The position numbers and the translations under genes were made by a program. The notes under the pieces are model-generated. The model made no database searches, was not told the origin of the DNA, and worked only from the letters and a program-made list of their open reading frames with translations. This document shows, piece by piece, positions 8,728-16,564 of a DNA stretch of 64,000 nucleotides. The DNA lies in the NCBI RefSeq assembly GCF_002029255.1, contig NZ_MZGT01000018.1, positions 20,385 to 84,384 of the forward strand, in the 5' to 3' direction. Origin of the DNA: Clostridium chromiireducens. GTDB lineage: Bacteria; Bacillota; Clostridia; Clostridiales; Clostridiaceae. Position 1 is the stretch's first letter. Each line of letters begins with the position of its first letter.

Positions 8728-8921
8728 TACCAGAAAGTTGACACATTTTTATGCAGCAGGCATTTGAAAATGAGCTGTTAAAAGAGCTTAATTGTAGGTT
8801 GTTCCATTAATGCTTGTCACAATGAAATTGGGAGCAAGCATTAGTGGTACAACCTGCAATTTAGCTCTTTCAGCGAGATTTTCATAGTCCTGCGAAACAA
8901 TAATGTGTCTGCTTTCGGTGG
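8728..8921. repeat. 194-bp near-palindromic element (MITE-like or structured RNA)
   Basis: Almost the whole block folds on itself. The inner arms (8783-8816 and 8834-8867) are 34 bases long with about four differences: AGAGCTTAATTGTAGGTTGT pairs with ACAACCTGCAATTTAGCTCT read in reverse. The outer arms continue less perfectly through ATGAGC / GAGATTTTCAT and GCAGCAGG / CCTGCG to GACACATT (8740-8747) and AATGTGTC (8902-8909), and end in ACCAGAAAG / CTTTCGGTGG. There is no ORF inside. Its GC content is higher than the flanking DNA. Such elements in clostridia are usually non-autonomous mobile repeats; a stable non-coding RNA is the alternative. Confidence 0.6.
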
Positions 8922-9048
8922 ATTATTTCATAAGTCTAAATTGTAGTTGGGTTAACTATATTACGATATTTTGATTTATTTTTCAACTTTATAATTTTAT
9001 AATTCCCTATTCTCTAAATTTATAATTAGTTACAATAAATTAATAACA

Positions 9049-10155
9049 TTATATTGTAATTAATTCGTATTCCTTATGTCCAAGACCCATTTTTACTGCA
9101 TAATCAATAGCAACTTTCCAATCTGTTTCAGGGCTAACATCAGTAAAATGATCATGATGTTTACATCCGTTCTTTTCTAGCAAACTTCCTGCCATAACAG
9201 GTTGTCTATTCACAGCATCTGCACAAGCAATATCTAGCGCAACTGGATCAAAAGATGCAAACATACCTACATCAGGTACTATAGGCACATCGTTTTCTGC
9301 ATGACAATCACAATATGGAGAAACATCGATTACTAAGCTAATGTGAAAATTAGGACGTCCATTTAATACAGCCCAAGAATATTCCGCTATTTTTTTGTTT
9401 AAAATGTCATTCGATTCATCAGATGCCGGCATAACCGCGTCCATTGGACAAACACCTATGCATCTCCCACATCCAACACATTTATTGTGATCAATGAATG
9501 CTTTTTTATCAGTTATACTAATGGCAGTATGAGCACATATCTTAGCGCACATACTACAACCAACACAGTTATCTTTATAAACATGAGGTTTTCCACTACT
9601 ATGCATCTCCATTTTTCCTGCTCTAGAGCCACAGCCCATTCCTATATTTTTGAGTGCTCCACCAAATCCTGTTGCCTCATGACCTTTAAAATGGTTAAGA
9701 GAAATAAATATATCAGCATCCATAATAGCATGTCCTATTTTAGCTTCTTTCACATATTCTCCTCCAACAACAGGAACTAAAACTTCATCTGTTCCTTTTA
9801 GTCCATCACCAATCAATATATGACATCCCGTTGAGAAAGGACTAAATCCATTTGTATAAGCTGAATTAAGATGATCTAGCGCATTCTTTCTTCCACCAAC
9901 ATATAAAGTATTGCAGTCTGTTAGAAAAGGATTTCCACCTAATTCTTTAACAACGTCTGCTACTACTTTAGCATAATTTGGTCTCAAATATGCTAAGTTA
10001 CCTGGTTCACCAAAATGAATTTTAATAGCTGCATATTTTTTCTCAAAATCAATTTGATTAATTCCTGCTGTCTTGATTAGACGATTTAATTTCTGCAATA
10101 AATTTTCTTTAGCTGTTGTCTGCATATTTGTAAAATATACTTTTGATTTTTCCAT
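9049..10155 (-). CDS. DUF362-family protein with two 4Fe-4S clusters
   Basis: A 368-residue DUF362 protein with a ferredoxin insert. The N-terminal DUF362 part carries AAIKIHFGEPGNLAYLRP and TDCNTLYVGGRKN; SLNHFKGHEATGFGGALKN follows. Two [4Fe-4S] motifs, CVGCSMCAKIC and CVGCGRCIGVCP, lie at about 195-240. A C-terminal part contains DVGMFASFDPVALDIACADAV. DUF362 Fe-S proteins are common in anaerobes and their reaction is not known; electron transfer to an unidentified partner is likely. GGAGG stands nine bases before ATG. The promoter 50-80 bases upstream has the layout of a MerR-family target (10208-10238), implying induction by a metal, aldehyde or electrophile. Confidence 0.85.
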   Translation of the reverse strand: MEKSKVYFTNMQTTAKENLLQKLNRLIKTAGINQIDFEKKYAAIKIHFGEPGNLAYLRPNYAKVVADVVKELGGNPFLTDCNTLYVGGRKNALDHLNSAYTNGFSPFSTGCHILIGDGLKGTDEVLVPVVGGEYVKEAKIGHAIMDADIFISLNHFKGHEATGFGGALKNIGMGCGSRAGKMEMHSSGKPHVYKDNCVGCSMCAKICAHTAISITDKKAFIDHNKCVGCGRCIGVCPMDAVMPASDESNDILNKKIAEYSWAVLNGRPNFHISLVIDVSPYCDCHAENDVPIVPDVGMFASFDPVALDIACADAVNRQPVMAGSLLEKNGCKHHDHFTDVSPETDWKVAIDYAVKMGLGHKEYELITI

Positions 10156-10207
10156 TTTTAAATACCTCCATAATCACTTTACTTTCATCTAAAGTTTATT
10201 CGTTTTC

Positions 10208-10238
10208 ATTATAAATCTTAAAGTTAACTCTAAGTCAA
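10208..10238 (-). promoter_or_regulatory. MerR-family type promoter with AdhR/NmlR-like dyad in a 19-bp spacer
   Basis: Read on the minus strand: TTGACT (10233-10238), a 19-bp spacer, and TATAAT (10208-10213), 53 bases before the DUF362 ATG. The spacer holds the dyad CTTAGAGTTAACTTTAAG (10217-10234). A 19-bp spacer with a central dyad is the hallmark of MerR-family promoters. The CTTAAAG-N4-CTTTAAG form is the known AdhR/NmlR-type operator of B. subtilis aldehyde-stress genes. No merR gene lies in the window. Confidence 0.75.
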
Positions 10239-10394
10239 GATATAAAATGAAAAAGTTTCCTAAAAAGAAAAACTAAATTCGTGATTGCAAGAGTAAATTC
10301 ATCTTACACGAAGTTAGTCTTGCACTATATTTTGATACTATGGATATAATTTATTTGAAAGTGGGTTCCTCTAAATTTATTGGAGGTAATTATA

Positions 10395-10454
10395 TTGAAC
10401 AAGAATTATGATCATAAACATCTTATTCAAATTTATATTATAAATAATTTCTAA
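10395..10454 (+). CDS. Possible 19-residue peptide or gene remnant
   Basis: TTG at 10395 is preceded by TTGGAGGT, a very strong ribosome site at good spacing, and opens a frame of 19 codons (MNKNYDHKHLIQIYIINNF) before TAA. No family is recognised. It may be a real small peptide or the start of a decayed gene. It lies 200 bases upstream of the DMT permease. Confidence 0.25.
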   Translation: MNKNYDHKHLIQIYIINNF

Positions 10455-10658
10455 TTAATATAACTATGATATAATTTTTATATTCGTCTATATAGTTTAT
10501 CAGATTTTTTACAAATAGCTTAGCAATTATATGACTACATAATTAATCAAAGTTATAAAAGTTAAGAACTTTTAATAATTTATCGCTATCGTTCGCTTAT
10601 AAAGATCTTAGTAAGTCAAATAAAATTATGACAAATAGTTTAAAAGGAGATGATTTAA

Positions 10659-11615
10659 CTGAATAACAAAAGACTACGAGCTAATTTACTATTGCTTCTT
10701 ACTGCAGCTATTTGGGGATTTGCATTTGTTGCTCAAAGAGTTGGTTCTCAATTTGTAGGTACCTTTACCTTTAACGGAATAAGATTTGCCCTTGGAAGTC
10801 TTTCTTTGATCCCTTTGATAATTTATCTAGATAAAAAAAAGAAGGATACTATTAATATTAAAATGTCTATTAGCGAAAATCCTAAAGATAATAATGGTAC
10901 AAATAACTCAAAAATAATATTACCCGGAATAATAGTCGGCACGATTCTTTATGCTGGATCAAGTATTCAGCAAACTGGACTTATTTATACAACTGCCGGA
11001 AAAGCAAGTTTCATTACAGGGCTTTATGTAGTTATCGTTCCTATTATAGGATTATTTCTAAAACATAAAATCGGAAAAAATTCATGGATTGGAGTTGGAC
11101 TTGCTGTTATAGGTCTTTATCTTTTAAGTATTAATGAAAATTTCAGTATAAGTTATGGAGATTTACTTGAAGTTATAGGTTCACTTTTTTGGGCTATTCA
11201 TATTTTAGCAATAGATCATTTTTCTAATAAAATAGATCCTTTAAAATTATCATGTACTCAGTTTGCAACAAGTTCTATGTTAAGTTTAATCACAGCATTA
11301 TTTGTTGAGAATATCACCCTAGCTGGAATATCAGCCGCTTTAATTCCCATACTTTATGGTGGACTTTTATCAGCAGGTGTAGCCTATACCTTGCAAGTGG
11401 TAGCTCAGAAGCATGCTAAACCATCCCATGCAGCGATTATTCTAAGCATGGAATCAGTGTTTGGCGCATTAGGCGGTGCACTTATACTTAATGAAGTTAT
11501 GAGTTATAGAGGATATGTAGGCTGCATTCTTATCCTTAGCGGAATAGTTATTTCACAACTTAGATTTCCATCTAACAGTCGTAAAAATCAGAGAAAATCA
11601 TCTGCTAATATATAA
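10659..11615 (+). CDS. DMT-superfamily (EamA) membrane transporter with CTG start
   Basis: A drug/metabolite transporter of about 318 residues with ten predicted membrane segments in two EamA halves. Motifs include TAAIWGFAFVAQRVG in the first helix and QVVAQKHAKPSHAAIILSMESVFGALGG in the second half. Substrate unknown; many relatives export amino acids or metabolites. The start is unusual. The frame is closed by TAA at 10656-10658, and the first codon after it is CTG, eight bases behind AAAAGGAG. Starting there gives MNNKRLRANLLLLLTAAIWG, the usual family N-terminus. The next alternative, TTG 10692, has no ribosome site and would delete half of helix 1. CTG is therefore the probable, rare start codon. 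Confidence 0.85.
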   Translation: MNNKRLRANLLLLLTAAIWGFAFVAQRVGSQFVGTFTFNGIRFALGSLSLIPLIIYLDKKKKDTINIKMSISENPKDNNGTNNSKIILPGIIVGTILYAGSSIQQTGLIYTTAGKASFITGLYVVIVPIIGLFLKHKIGKNSWIGVGLAVIGLYLLSINENFSISYGDLLEVIGSLFWAIHILAIDHFSNKIDPLKLSCTQFATSSMLSLITALFVENITLAGISAALIPILYGGLLSAGVAYTLQVVAQKHAKPSHAAIILSMESVFGALGGALILNEVMSYRGYVGCILILSGIVISQLRFPSNSRKNQRKSSANI

Positions 11616-11649
11616 TTCACATAAATGCAAATAATTAAATCATACAAAT

Positions 11650-11693
11650 AAATCTAAGAGATTATTACTAAATCGTGCATATCTCTTAGATTT
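11650..11693 (+). terminator. Terminator of the DMT transporter gene
   Basis: A 13-bp stem, AAATCTAAGAGAT / ATCTCTTAGATTT, is followed by a T-rich tract, 35 bases after the stop. The rest of 11694-11980 shows nothing further that I can defend. Confidence 0.8.
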
Positions 11694-11980
11694 ATTATTT
11701 ATTCTATTTTATTTATATTAGAATATTTCCTACCTTTGCATTAAACTGGCTCATCACATTATATAGATATCCAAATTAATTATTAATTCAGCTTTTGTTA
11801 AGATTCCTAAAATATAATGATATCAAAAGTTGGATTCTCGCATTCTAATTTTATATTATTTATGAGAAAGGATAAAGTGTAATCGCAAATTAATCTTAAC
11901 ATTTTAGAAAGTTTTGTAACAAAAATGTAACTTTACAGCTTTATAATAAATTTTATTTGGAATCAATTGGAGATGATTTT

Positions 11981-12946
11981 ATGAAAGATATTTTATATCT
12001 TGTAATCCCTTGTTATAACGAAGAAGAGGTTTTACATGTAACGGCTAAAAAACTATTAGTAAAAATTAACAATATGGTAGAAGATGAACTTATTTCTAAG
12101 GATAGCAAGATATTATTTGTTAATGATGGTTCGAAAGATAATACTTGGAGTATTATAAAAGAACTTCATAAGCAAAATGATATTTTCTCTGGTATTAATC
12201 TTTCAAGAAATAGAGGTCATCAAAATGCTTTACTAGCTGGCTTAATGACAGCTAAGGAAATTGCTGATGTCACTATATCATTAGATGCAGATTTACAAGA
12301 TGACGTAGATGTTATAGATAAATTTGTGGAACAATATTATAGCGGAAGTGATGTAGTCTATGGAGTAAGATCTTCTAGAGAAACAGATACATTTTTTAAA
12401 AGAACAACTGCCTTGACATTTTATAAATTAATGAGTACTCTTGGAGTAGATATGGTTTATAATCATGCAGACTATCGTCTTATGAGTAAACGTGCTTTAG
12501 AGGGATTAAGTGAATTTAAAGAAGTTAATTTATTCTTAAGAGGAATAGTTCCTTTGGTTGGATATAAATCTTCAATAGTTGAATATGAACGCCACGAAAG
12601 ATTTGCTGGCGAATCTAAATATCCCTTAAAAAAAATGATTACTTTTGCTTTAGATGGAATTACATCACTTAGCATTAAGCCTATAAGAATAATCACTGGA
12701 CTTGGTTTTCTCATTTTCTTCTTCAGTTTTATAGCTTTAGCTTACACTTTTTTGGTTAAATTTTTCGGAAAGACTGTAACTGGTTGGACTTCTCTTACGC
12801 TTTCTATTTGGCTTATTGGTGGAATTCAGCTTTTATCTCTTGGAGTAATTGGCGAATATATTGGGAAGATATATAATGAAACTAAACAAAGACCAAGATT
12901 CATTATTTCTGATAAATTAATTTCAAAAGAGAATAGTAATTTGTAG
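11981..12946 (+). CDS. GtrB/DPM1-like family 2 glycosyltransferase
   Basis: A 321-residue polyprenyl-phosphate glycosyltransferase. The GT-A domain shows LVIPCYNEEEVL, FVNDGSKDNTW and the DxD-type SLDADLQDD; KRTTALTFYKLM and RHERFAGESKYPLKKM follow. Two membrane helices lie at about 230-255 and 270-300. The family loads a sugar (often glucose) from a nucleotide donor onto undecaprenyl phosphate at the inner face of the membrane for cell-envelope modification. A GtrA-type membrane protein follows nine bases downstream, the usual flippase partner. The longest frame starts at TTG 11957; ATG 11981 has TTGGAG eight bases upstream and gives the conserved start, so it is preferred. Confidence 0.88.
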   Translation: MKDILYLVIPCYNEEEVLHVTAKKLLVKINNMVEDELISKDSKILFVNDGSKDNTWSIIKELHKQNDIFSGINLSRNRGHQNALLAGLMTAKEIADVTISLDADLQDDVDVIDKFVEQYYSGSDVVYGVRSSRETDTFFKRTTALTFYKLMSTLGVDMVYNHADYRLMSKRALEGLSEFKEVNLFLRGIVPLVGYKSSIVEYERHERFAGESKYPLKKMITFALDGITSLSIKPIRIITGLGFLIFFFSFIALAYTFLVKFFGKTVTGWTSLTLSIWLIGGIQLLSLGVIGEYIGKIYNETKQRPRFIISDKLISKENSNL

Positions 12947-12954
12947 GAGGTATT

Positions 12955-13362
12955 ATGGATAATACTGTTCAAAAATTTAAAAATACTTTCTTTACAAAAG
13001 AATTTATTACTTTTTTAATCATAGGTGTTGTAAATACCTTTAATGGAACTATCTTTTCTTGTATATATGCAAGTTTCTTAAATGAAAATATTGCATTTAT
13101 AGTTGGGTATATTTCTGGATTGTTTATATCCTATCTCTTAAATAGTCTAATAACATTTAAGGAAAAATTGAATTTTAGTAAATTTATAAAGTTTGCTATA
13201 TCATATATCCCAAATTTCATAATTCAAAATATAGTTGTAGTTATAGTATTTAATATATTTGGATTAAACAAACTCATTGCTTTCTTGCTAGCTGCAATTA
13301 TAGGTGTTCCAATAACTTTTATACTAATGAAATTTTTCGCATTCAAAAAAAATGAAAACTAA
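12955..13362 (+). CDS. GtrA-family membrane protein
   Basis: A 135-residue protein with four membrane helices (about 18-38, 45-66, 85-105 and 108-128) and the GtrA signature FLIIGVVNTFNGTIFSCIYA. GtrA proteins are thought to flip undecaprenyl-phosphate sugars across the membrane or assist their transfer. It has AGGAGG before ATG and sits nine bases behind the GtrB-like gene, so the pair should be co-transcribed. Together they probably decorate a wall or teichoic-type polymer; the third, sugar-transferring protein of gtr operons is not present here. Confidence 0.88.
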   Translation: MDNTVQKFKNTFFTKEFITFLIIGVVNTFNGTIFSCIYASFLNENIAFIVGYISGLFISYLLNSLITFKEKLNFSKFIKFAISYIPNFIIQNIVVVIVFNIFGLNKLIAFLLAAIIGVPITFILMKFFAFKKNEN

Positions 13363-13444
13363 GTACAACTTTTTAAATTGTAATTTAGATTTTTAGCTTT
13401 TATCTGTTAAATAACCAAGGCAATTGTACATCTTAAATTTAATG

Positions 13445-13487
13445 AAAGAGGTATTTCAAATGGTTTCTTATTTTGAAATACCTCTTT
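13445..13487. terminator. Bidirectional terminator
   Basis: A perfect 16-bp stem, AAAGAGGTATTTCAAA / TTTGAAATACCTCTTT, lies between the convergent gtrA-like and N-acetyltransferase genes, with T-rich ends on both strands. Confidence 0.85.
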
Positions 13488-13489
13488 TA

Positions 13490-14269
13490 TTAATTATTTA
13501 AGCGGATTCCAAAATACTTATCAAGAGTTTCACGTATTTCATTTTCATCCTGAAGATCAACTCTTTTAGTTACTTTTGCATTCTCATAGAACTTTAATGT
13601 ATCTCCTACAAGGTTGATATTTACTGAATCAGTAAATATTGAGATCTTTCTAATATTCACAAAAGGAGAATCTGGATGTTTTTCACAAAAGAAAGATGGC
13701 ATTATGTAATCTATATCTTGTTGAGGTTCATCAGTAAAACCATAAACCTTTTTCCAACTCTTTCCCCGTTCCTTTTGCCAGAGAATATGACCATAAAAAT
13801 CATCTTCCTCAAACTTATATTCACTTACACCATCGTTTTGTATTAAACCATGTACTTGTTTTAAAGCAATTCTTGGAGATTCGCTTCTCACTCCTACATC
13901 ACATATGTATATTCCATCATTTGTTTTAACCTTAAGTATCCTATGTCTTCGCATTTGAATTGAAGTGTCATCATCAATAAAACGTCCAGCTAAATTAGTC
14001 ACATCAAATCCAAGGCTCTTTAAGAGATTACTATATAGACCGTTTAATTCGAAGCAATACCCTCCTCTACTACTTAAAATCAACTTTTTAAACAAAGCCT
14101 CAGGAGTAAGATATATTGGTACACCATTTAAAATATCTAGATTTTCATATGGAATATTCTTCAAATGCGAAATTTGTAATTGTTCAAGTGTTTTTCCGTT
14201 CAATTCAATCTTATGCTTGTACTTAATTTTACTTAAGTAAATATCAATTTGTTCCTGCGTAAATATCAT
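13490..14269 (-). CDS. nat: Arylamine N-acetyltransferase
   Basis: A 259-residue NAT-family enzyme with the full Cys-His-Asp triad: Cys72 in RGGYCFELN, His109 in RRHRIL and Asp124 in CDVGVRSESP. It transfers an acetyl group from acetyl-CoA through the Cys to arylamines or hydrazines. In bacteria the natural substrate is often unclear, and detoxification is the usual suggestion. Length is normal for the family. The ribosome site AGGGGG precedes ATG 14267-14269. It is a single-gene unit with its own terminator. Confidence 0.9.
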   Translation of the reverse strand: MIFTQEQIDIYLSKIKYKHKIELNGKTLEQLQISHLKNIPYENLDILNGVPIYLTPEALFKKLILSSRGGYCFELNGLYSNLLKSLGFDVTNLAGRFIDDDTSIQMRRHRILKVKTNDGIYICDVGVRSESPRIALKQVHGLIQNDGVSEYKFEEDDFYGHILWQKERGKSWKKVYGFTDEPQQDIDYIMPSFFCEKHPDSPFVNIRKISIFTDSVNINLVGDTLKFYENAKVTKRVDLQDENEIRETLDKYFGIRLNN

Positions 14270-14503
14270 AATAATTGCCCCCTATCTACTTCTTTTATTG
14301 GTTATTATTACTATAATATACTTAATATATATAAATCAATATATTATAAACTAACATTAAATTATACTCCCATTAATCATATAACTTAATCAGAAATAGA
14401 TCTTATGTGACTCTTATCTTTTCTATACTATTTTTTTCTGAAAGGTCAAAAAGCCCTGACGTGTTGCAATTGAATTTTTTAATTCAACATATTTATTATT
14501 CAA

Positions 14504-16135
14504 CTATAATATATCTGAAAATTCGATATTTACCTTTTCAATTGAGCTTTTACCTATTTGATTTACTGAAGTAATTTTCTTACAATATATGCTTTCAACT
14601 AGTTCGCATGGAAGATGTAGAATAAATTCGGTCCCTTGTGATTCTTTGCTTTTTACAAATATTTTTCCTCCATGTTGTTCAACTAAGGATTTAACAATAG
14701 AAAGACCTATTCCACTACCTTCATGACTTCTATTAAGAGATTTATCTACTTGTACAAAACGATCAAATATAGATTCTAATTTATCCTCTGGAATTCCACT
14801 TCCAGTATCTTTTATCTTTATACAAACATTATCTTTGTGATCCTGTATTTTTACACTTATACTACCGCCTGATGGTGTAAACTTCACTGAATTTGATAAC
14901 AAATTTAATATAATTCTCTCTATTTTTTCTGGATCTAATGCAATAATTTTTTCTTCTACATCAGTATCAAATATAATTGAAATGTCCTTATTCTCAATAT
15001 AACCCGCTACAGAAGATACCACTTCTTCAATTAAACTAATAATATCATGATTACTCCTATTTAATGAATAATAACCATTTTCAAATTTTGTTATATCAAT
15101 TAAATTTTCAATTAATCTTAAAAGTCGATAACAATTTTGTTTCATCATTTTTACATATTTAAAATTGTCCTCAGAAGCACTGTCGCTTAAATAGCTCTTC
15201 AACATAATTTCTTCCATCTGAGTAGCTGAAAAAATAACATTTATTGGCGTTCTTAATTCATGGGATATGTTTACAAAAAATTCGGTTTTAATGCGATCTG
15301 CCTCTTTTAGTTCATTTACTCTTTTTCTTTTTTCTTCTATCCTTTTTTGTAACTCTTCTTTCTTACTTATCCCCGTAATATCTCTGCTTACCCCTATACT
15401 TCCTAAAATGTTTCCTTGAGAATCATAATATGGAGTTTTTAATGTATTACAAAGAACTTGTCTTCCATTCGGATATTTAACCCATTCTTCATATATAAAA
15501 TGCTCTTCTTTATGAATCATTTTCAAGTCCATTTTCCTAAAAGAATCTGCAATTTCTCTTTCAAAAATATCATAATCAGTACATCCAATAATATCTTCTT
15601 GATTCATGCCTACAAAATTTTCCAACGCTTTATTACATCCTAAATATACACCATTTATATCCTTATAATAAATCATATCTGGAATTGAGTTAATTAGCGA
15701 AACTAAAAGGGCTTCTTTTTCCTGAAACTCCATATAAAGCTTTTTGTATCTTTCTTCACTCTTCTTTAGTTCGCTAATGTCGTGAATAGTACCCGAAAGA
15801 ATCTTTGGTATACTATGTTCGTCAAAATAAACTTTTCCTTTTACTTCTATCCATAGTTCTATTTCCTCATTTTGACGTGCTATTCTATATTCTTTATTAA
15901 AATCTTTCCCAGTATTAATTATTTCTTCAAAATACAAATGAAATTCTTCTCTCTGACTTAAGTGAACAATATTTAACCAATCTCTTTTATTTCTCATATA
16001 CTCATTGCTAATACCAAGCAATTCGCAAGTAATATCTGAGATAGTCATAACATCATTTTTTATATCATAATTGAAAATTCCAACTTTTCCCACTCGTTGC
16101 AACTCATCAATCAGGAAATTATTATTAAACTCCAT
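14504..16135 (-). CDS. Orphan sensor histidine kinase: PAS-PAS-HisKA-HATPase with EFSDIL tail
   Basis: A soluble, cytoplasmic 543-residue kinase with no membrane segment. A first PAS/PAC unit spans about 10-125 (ending SGTIHDISELKKSEE) and a second about 140-262 (ending SIGVSRDITGISKK). A short coiled coil leads to HisKA, with His292 in NISHELRTP, and a HATPase_c domain. The last residues, VNIEFSDIL, match the tails of three other kinases here. The catalytic core is close to that of the kinase at 3337, so the two are probably paralogues with swapped sensors. No response regulator is adjacent. Its ribosome site is weak (GGGATG). An imperfect hairpin (TTGAATT / AATTCAA, 14470-14487) lies downstream. 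Confidence 0.9.
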   Translation of the reverse strand: MEFNNNFLIDELQRVGKVGIFNYDIKNDVMTISDITCELLGISNEYMRNKRDWLNIVHLSQREEFHLYFEEIINTGKDFNKEYRIARQNEEIELWIEVKGKVYFDEHSIPKILSGTIHDISELKKSEERYKKLYMEFQEKEALLVSLINSIPDMIYYKDINGVYLGCNKALENFVGMNQEDIIGCTDYDIFEREIADSFRKMDLKMIHKEEHFIYEEWVKYPNGRQVLCNTLKTPYYDSQGNILGSIGVSRDITGISKKEELQKRIEEKRKRVNELKEADRIKTEFFVNISHELRTPINVIFSATQMEEIMLKSYLSDSASEDNFKYVKMMKQNCYRLLRLIENLIDITKFENGYYSLNRSNHDIISLIEEVVSSVAGYIENKDISIIFDTDVEEKIIALDPEKIERIILNLLSNSVKFTPSGGSISVKIQDHKDNVCIKIKDTGSGIPEDKLESIFDRFVQVDKSLNRSHEGSGIGLSIVKSLVEQHGGKIFVKSKESQGTEFILHLPCELVESIYCKKITSVNQIGKSSIEKVNIEFSDIL

Positions 16136-16564
16136 AATTTATCATCCCATTCCACAAATTACTATTAACAAAACAAATTTGTAAATCAATCGACATTTAT
16201 ACACATTATATATCTATTTTTCTATTTTTTCTATATTTCTATTATAATTATTTTGATTTTTTCGACAGTTACATATACATCTATTATCTTCAGGTAGTAT
16301 TTGCCAAGCTATATATTTAGTATCTTCATATATAGTTCATAATGCTCACGAAAGATAATTTCCATCTATCTAAGGGGTATTCACTTATGTAGTAATAGTA
16401 ATATAAAAATGAGATTTTTTATTAATTCTCCATAAATTACATTGGTAAAAACCTCAAAAGTAATTAGACTTCTTGATTTTAATCTGTATAATCAATATTA
16501 GGCATGTTTATTAAATATAAAACACAGTTGCCTTAAGTAATCTTTTAAAAAATGGAGGTACTTA
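16136..16564. other. Divergent region between PAS kinase and ftsH-like gene
   Basis: It contains the ftsH-like promoter (listed separately) and one exact Spo0A core box, TGTCGAA on the minus strand (16261-16267), plus a TGTCGAT near 16190. Seven-base matches of this kind are expected by chance several times per window, so this is only a hint. No ORF or RNA motif was seen. Confidence 0.35.
16464..16492 (+). promoter_or_regulatory. Sigma-A promoter of the ftsH-like gene
   Basis: TTAGAC (16464-16469), a 17-bp spacer and TATAAT (16487-16492), 72 bases upstream of the ATG. Confidence 0.6.

Noticed and set aside
16261..16267. Spo0A box TGTCGAA upstream of the PAS kinase
   Set aside because: An exact seven-base match, but several are expected by chance in a window of this size, and another occurs inside a coding region (near 1604).
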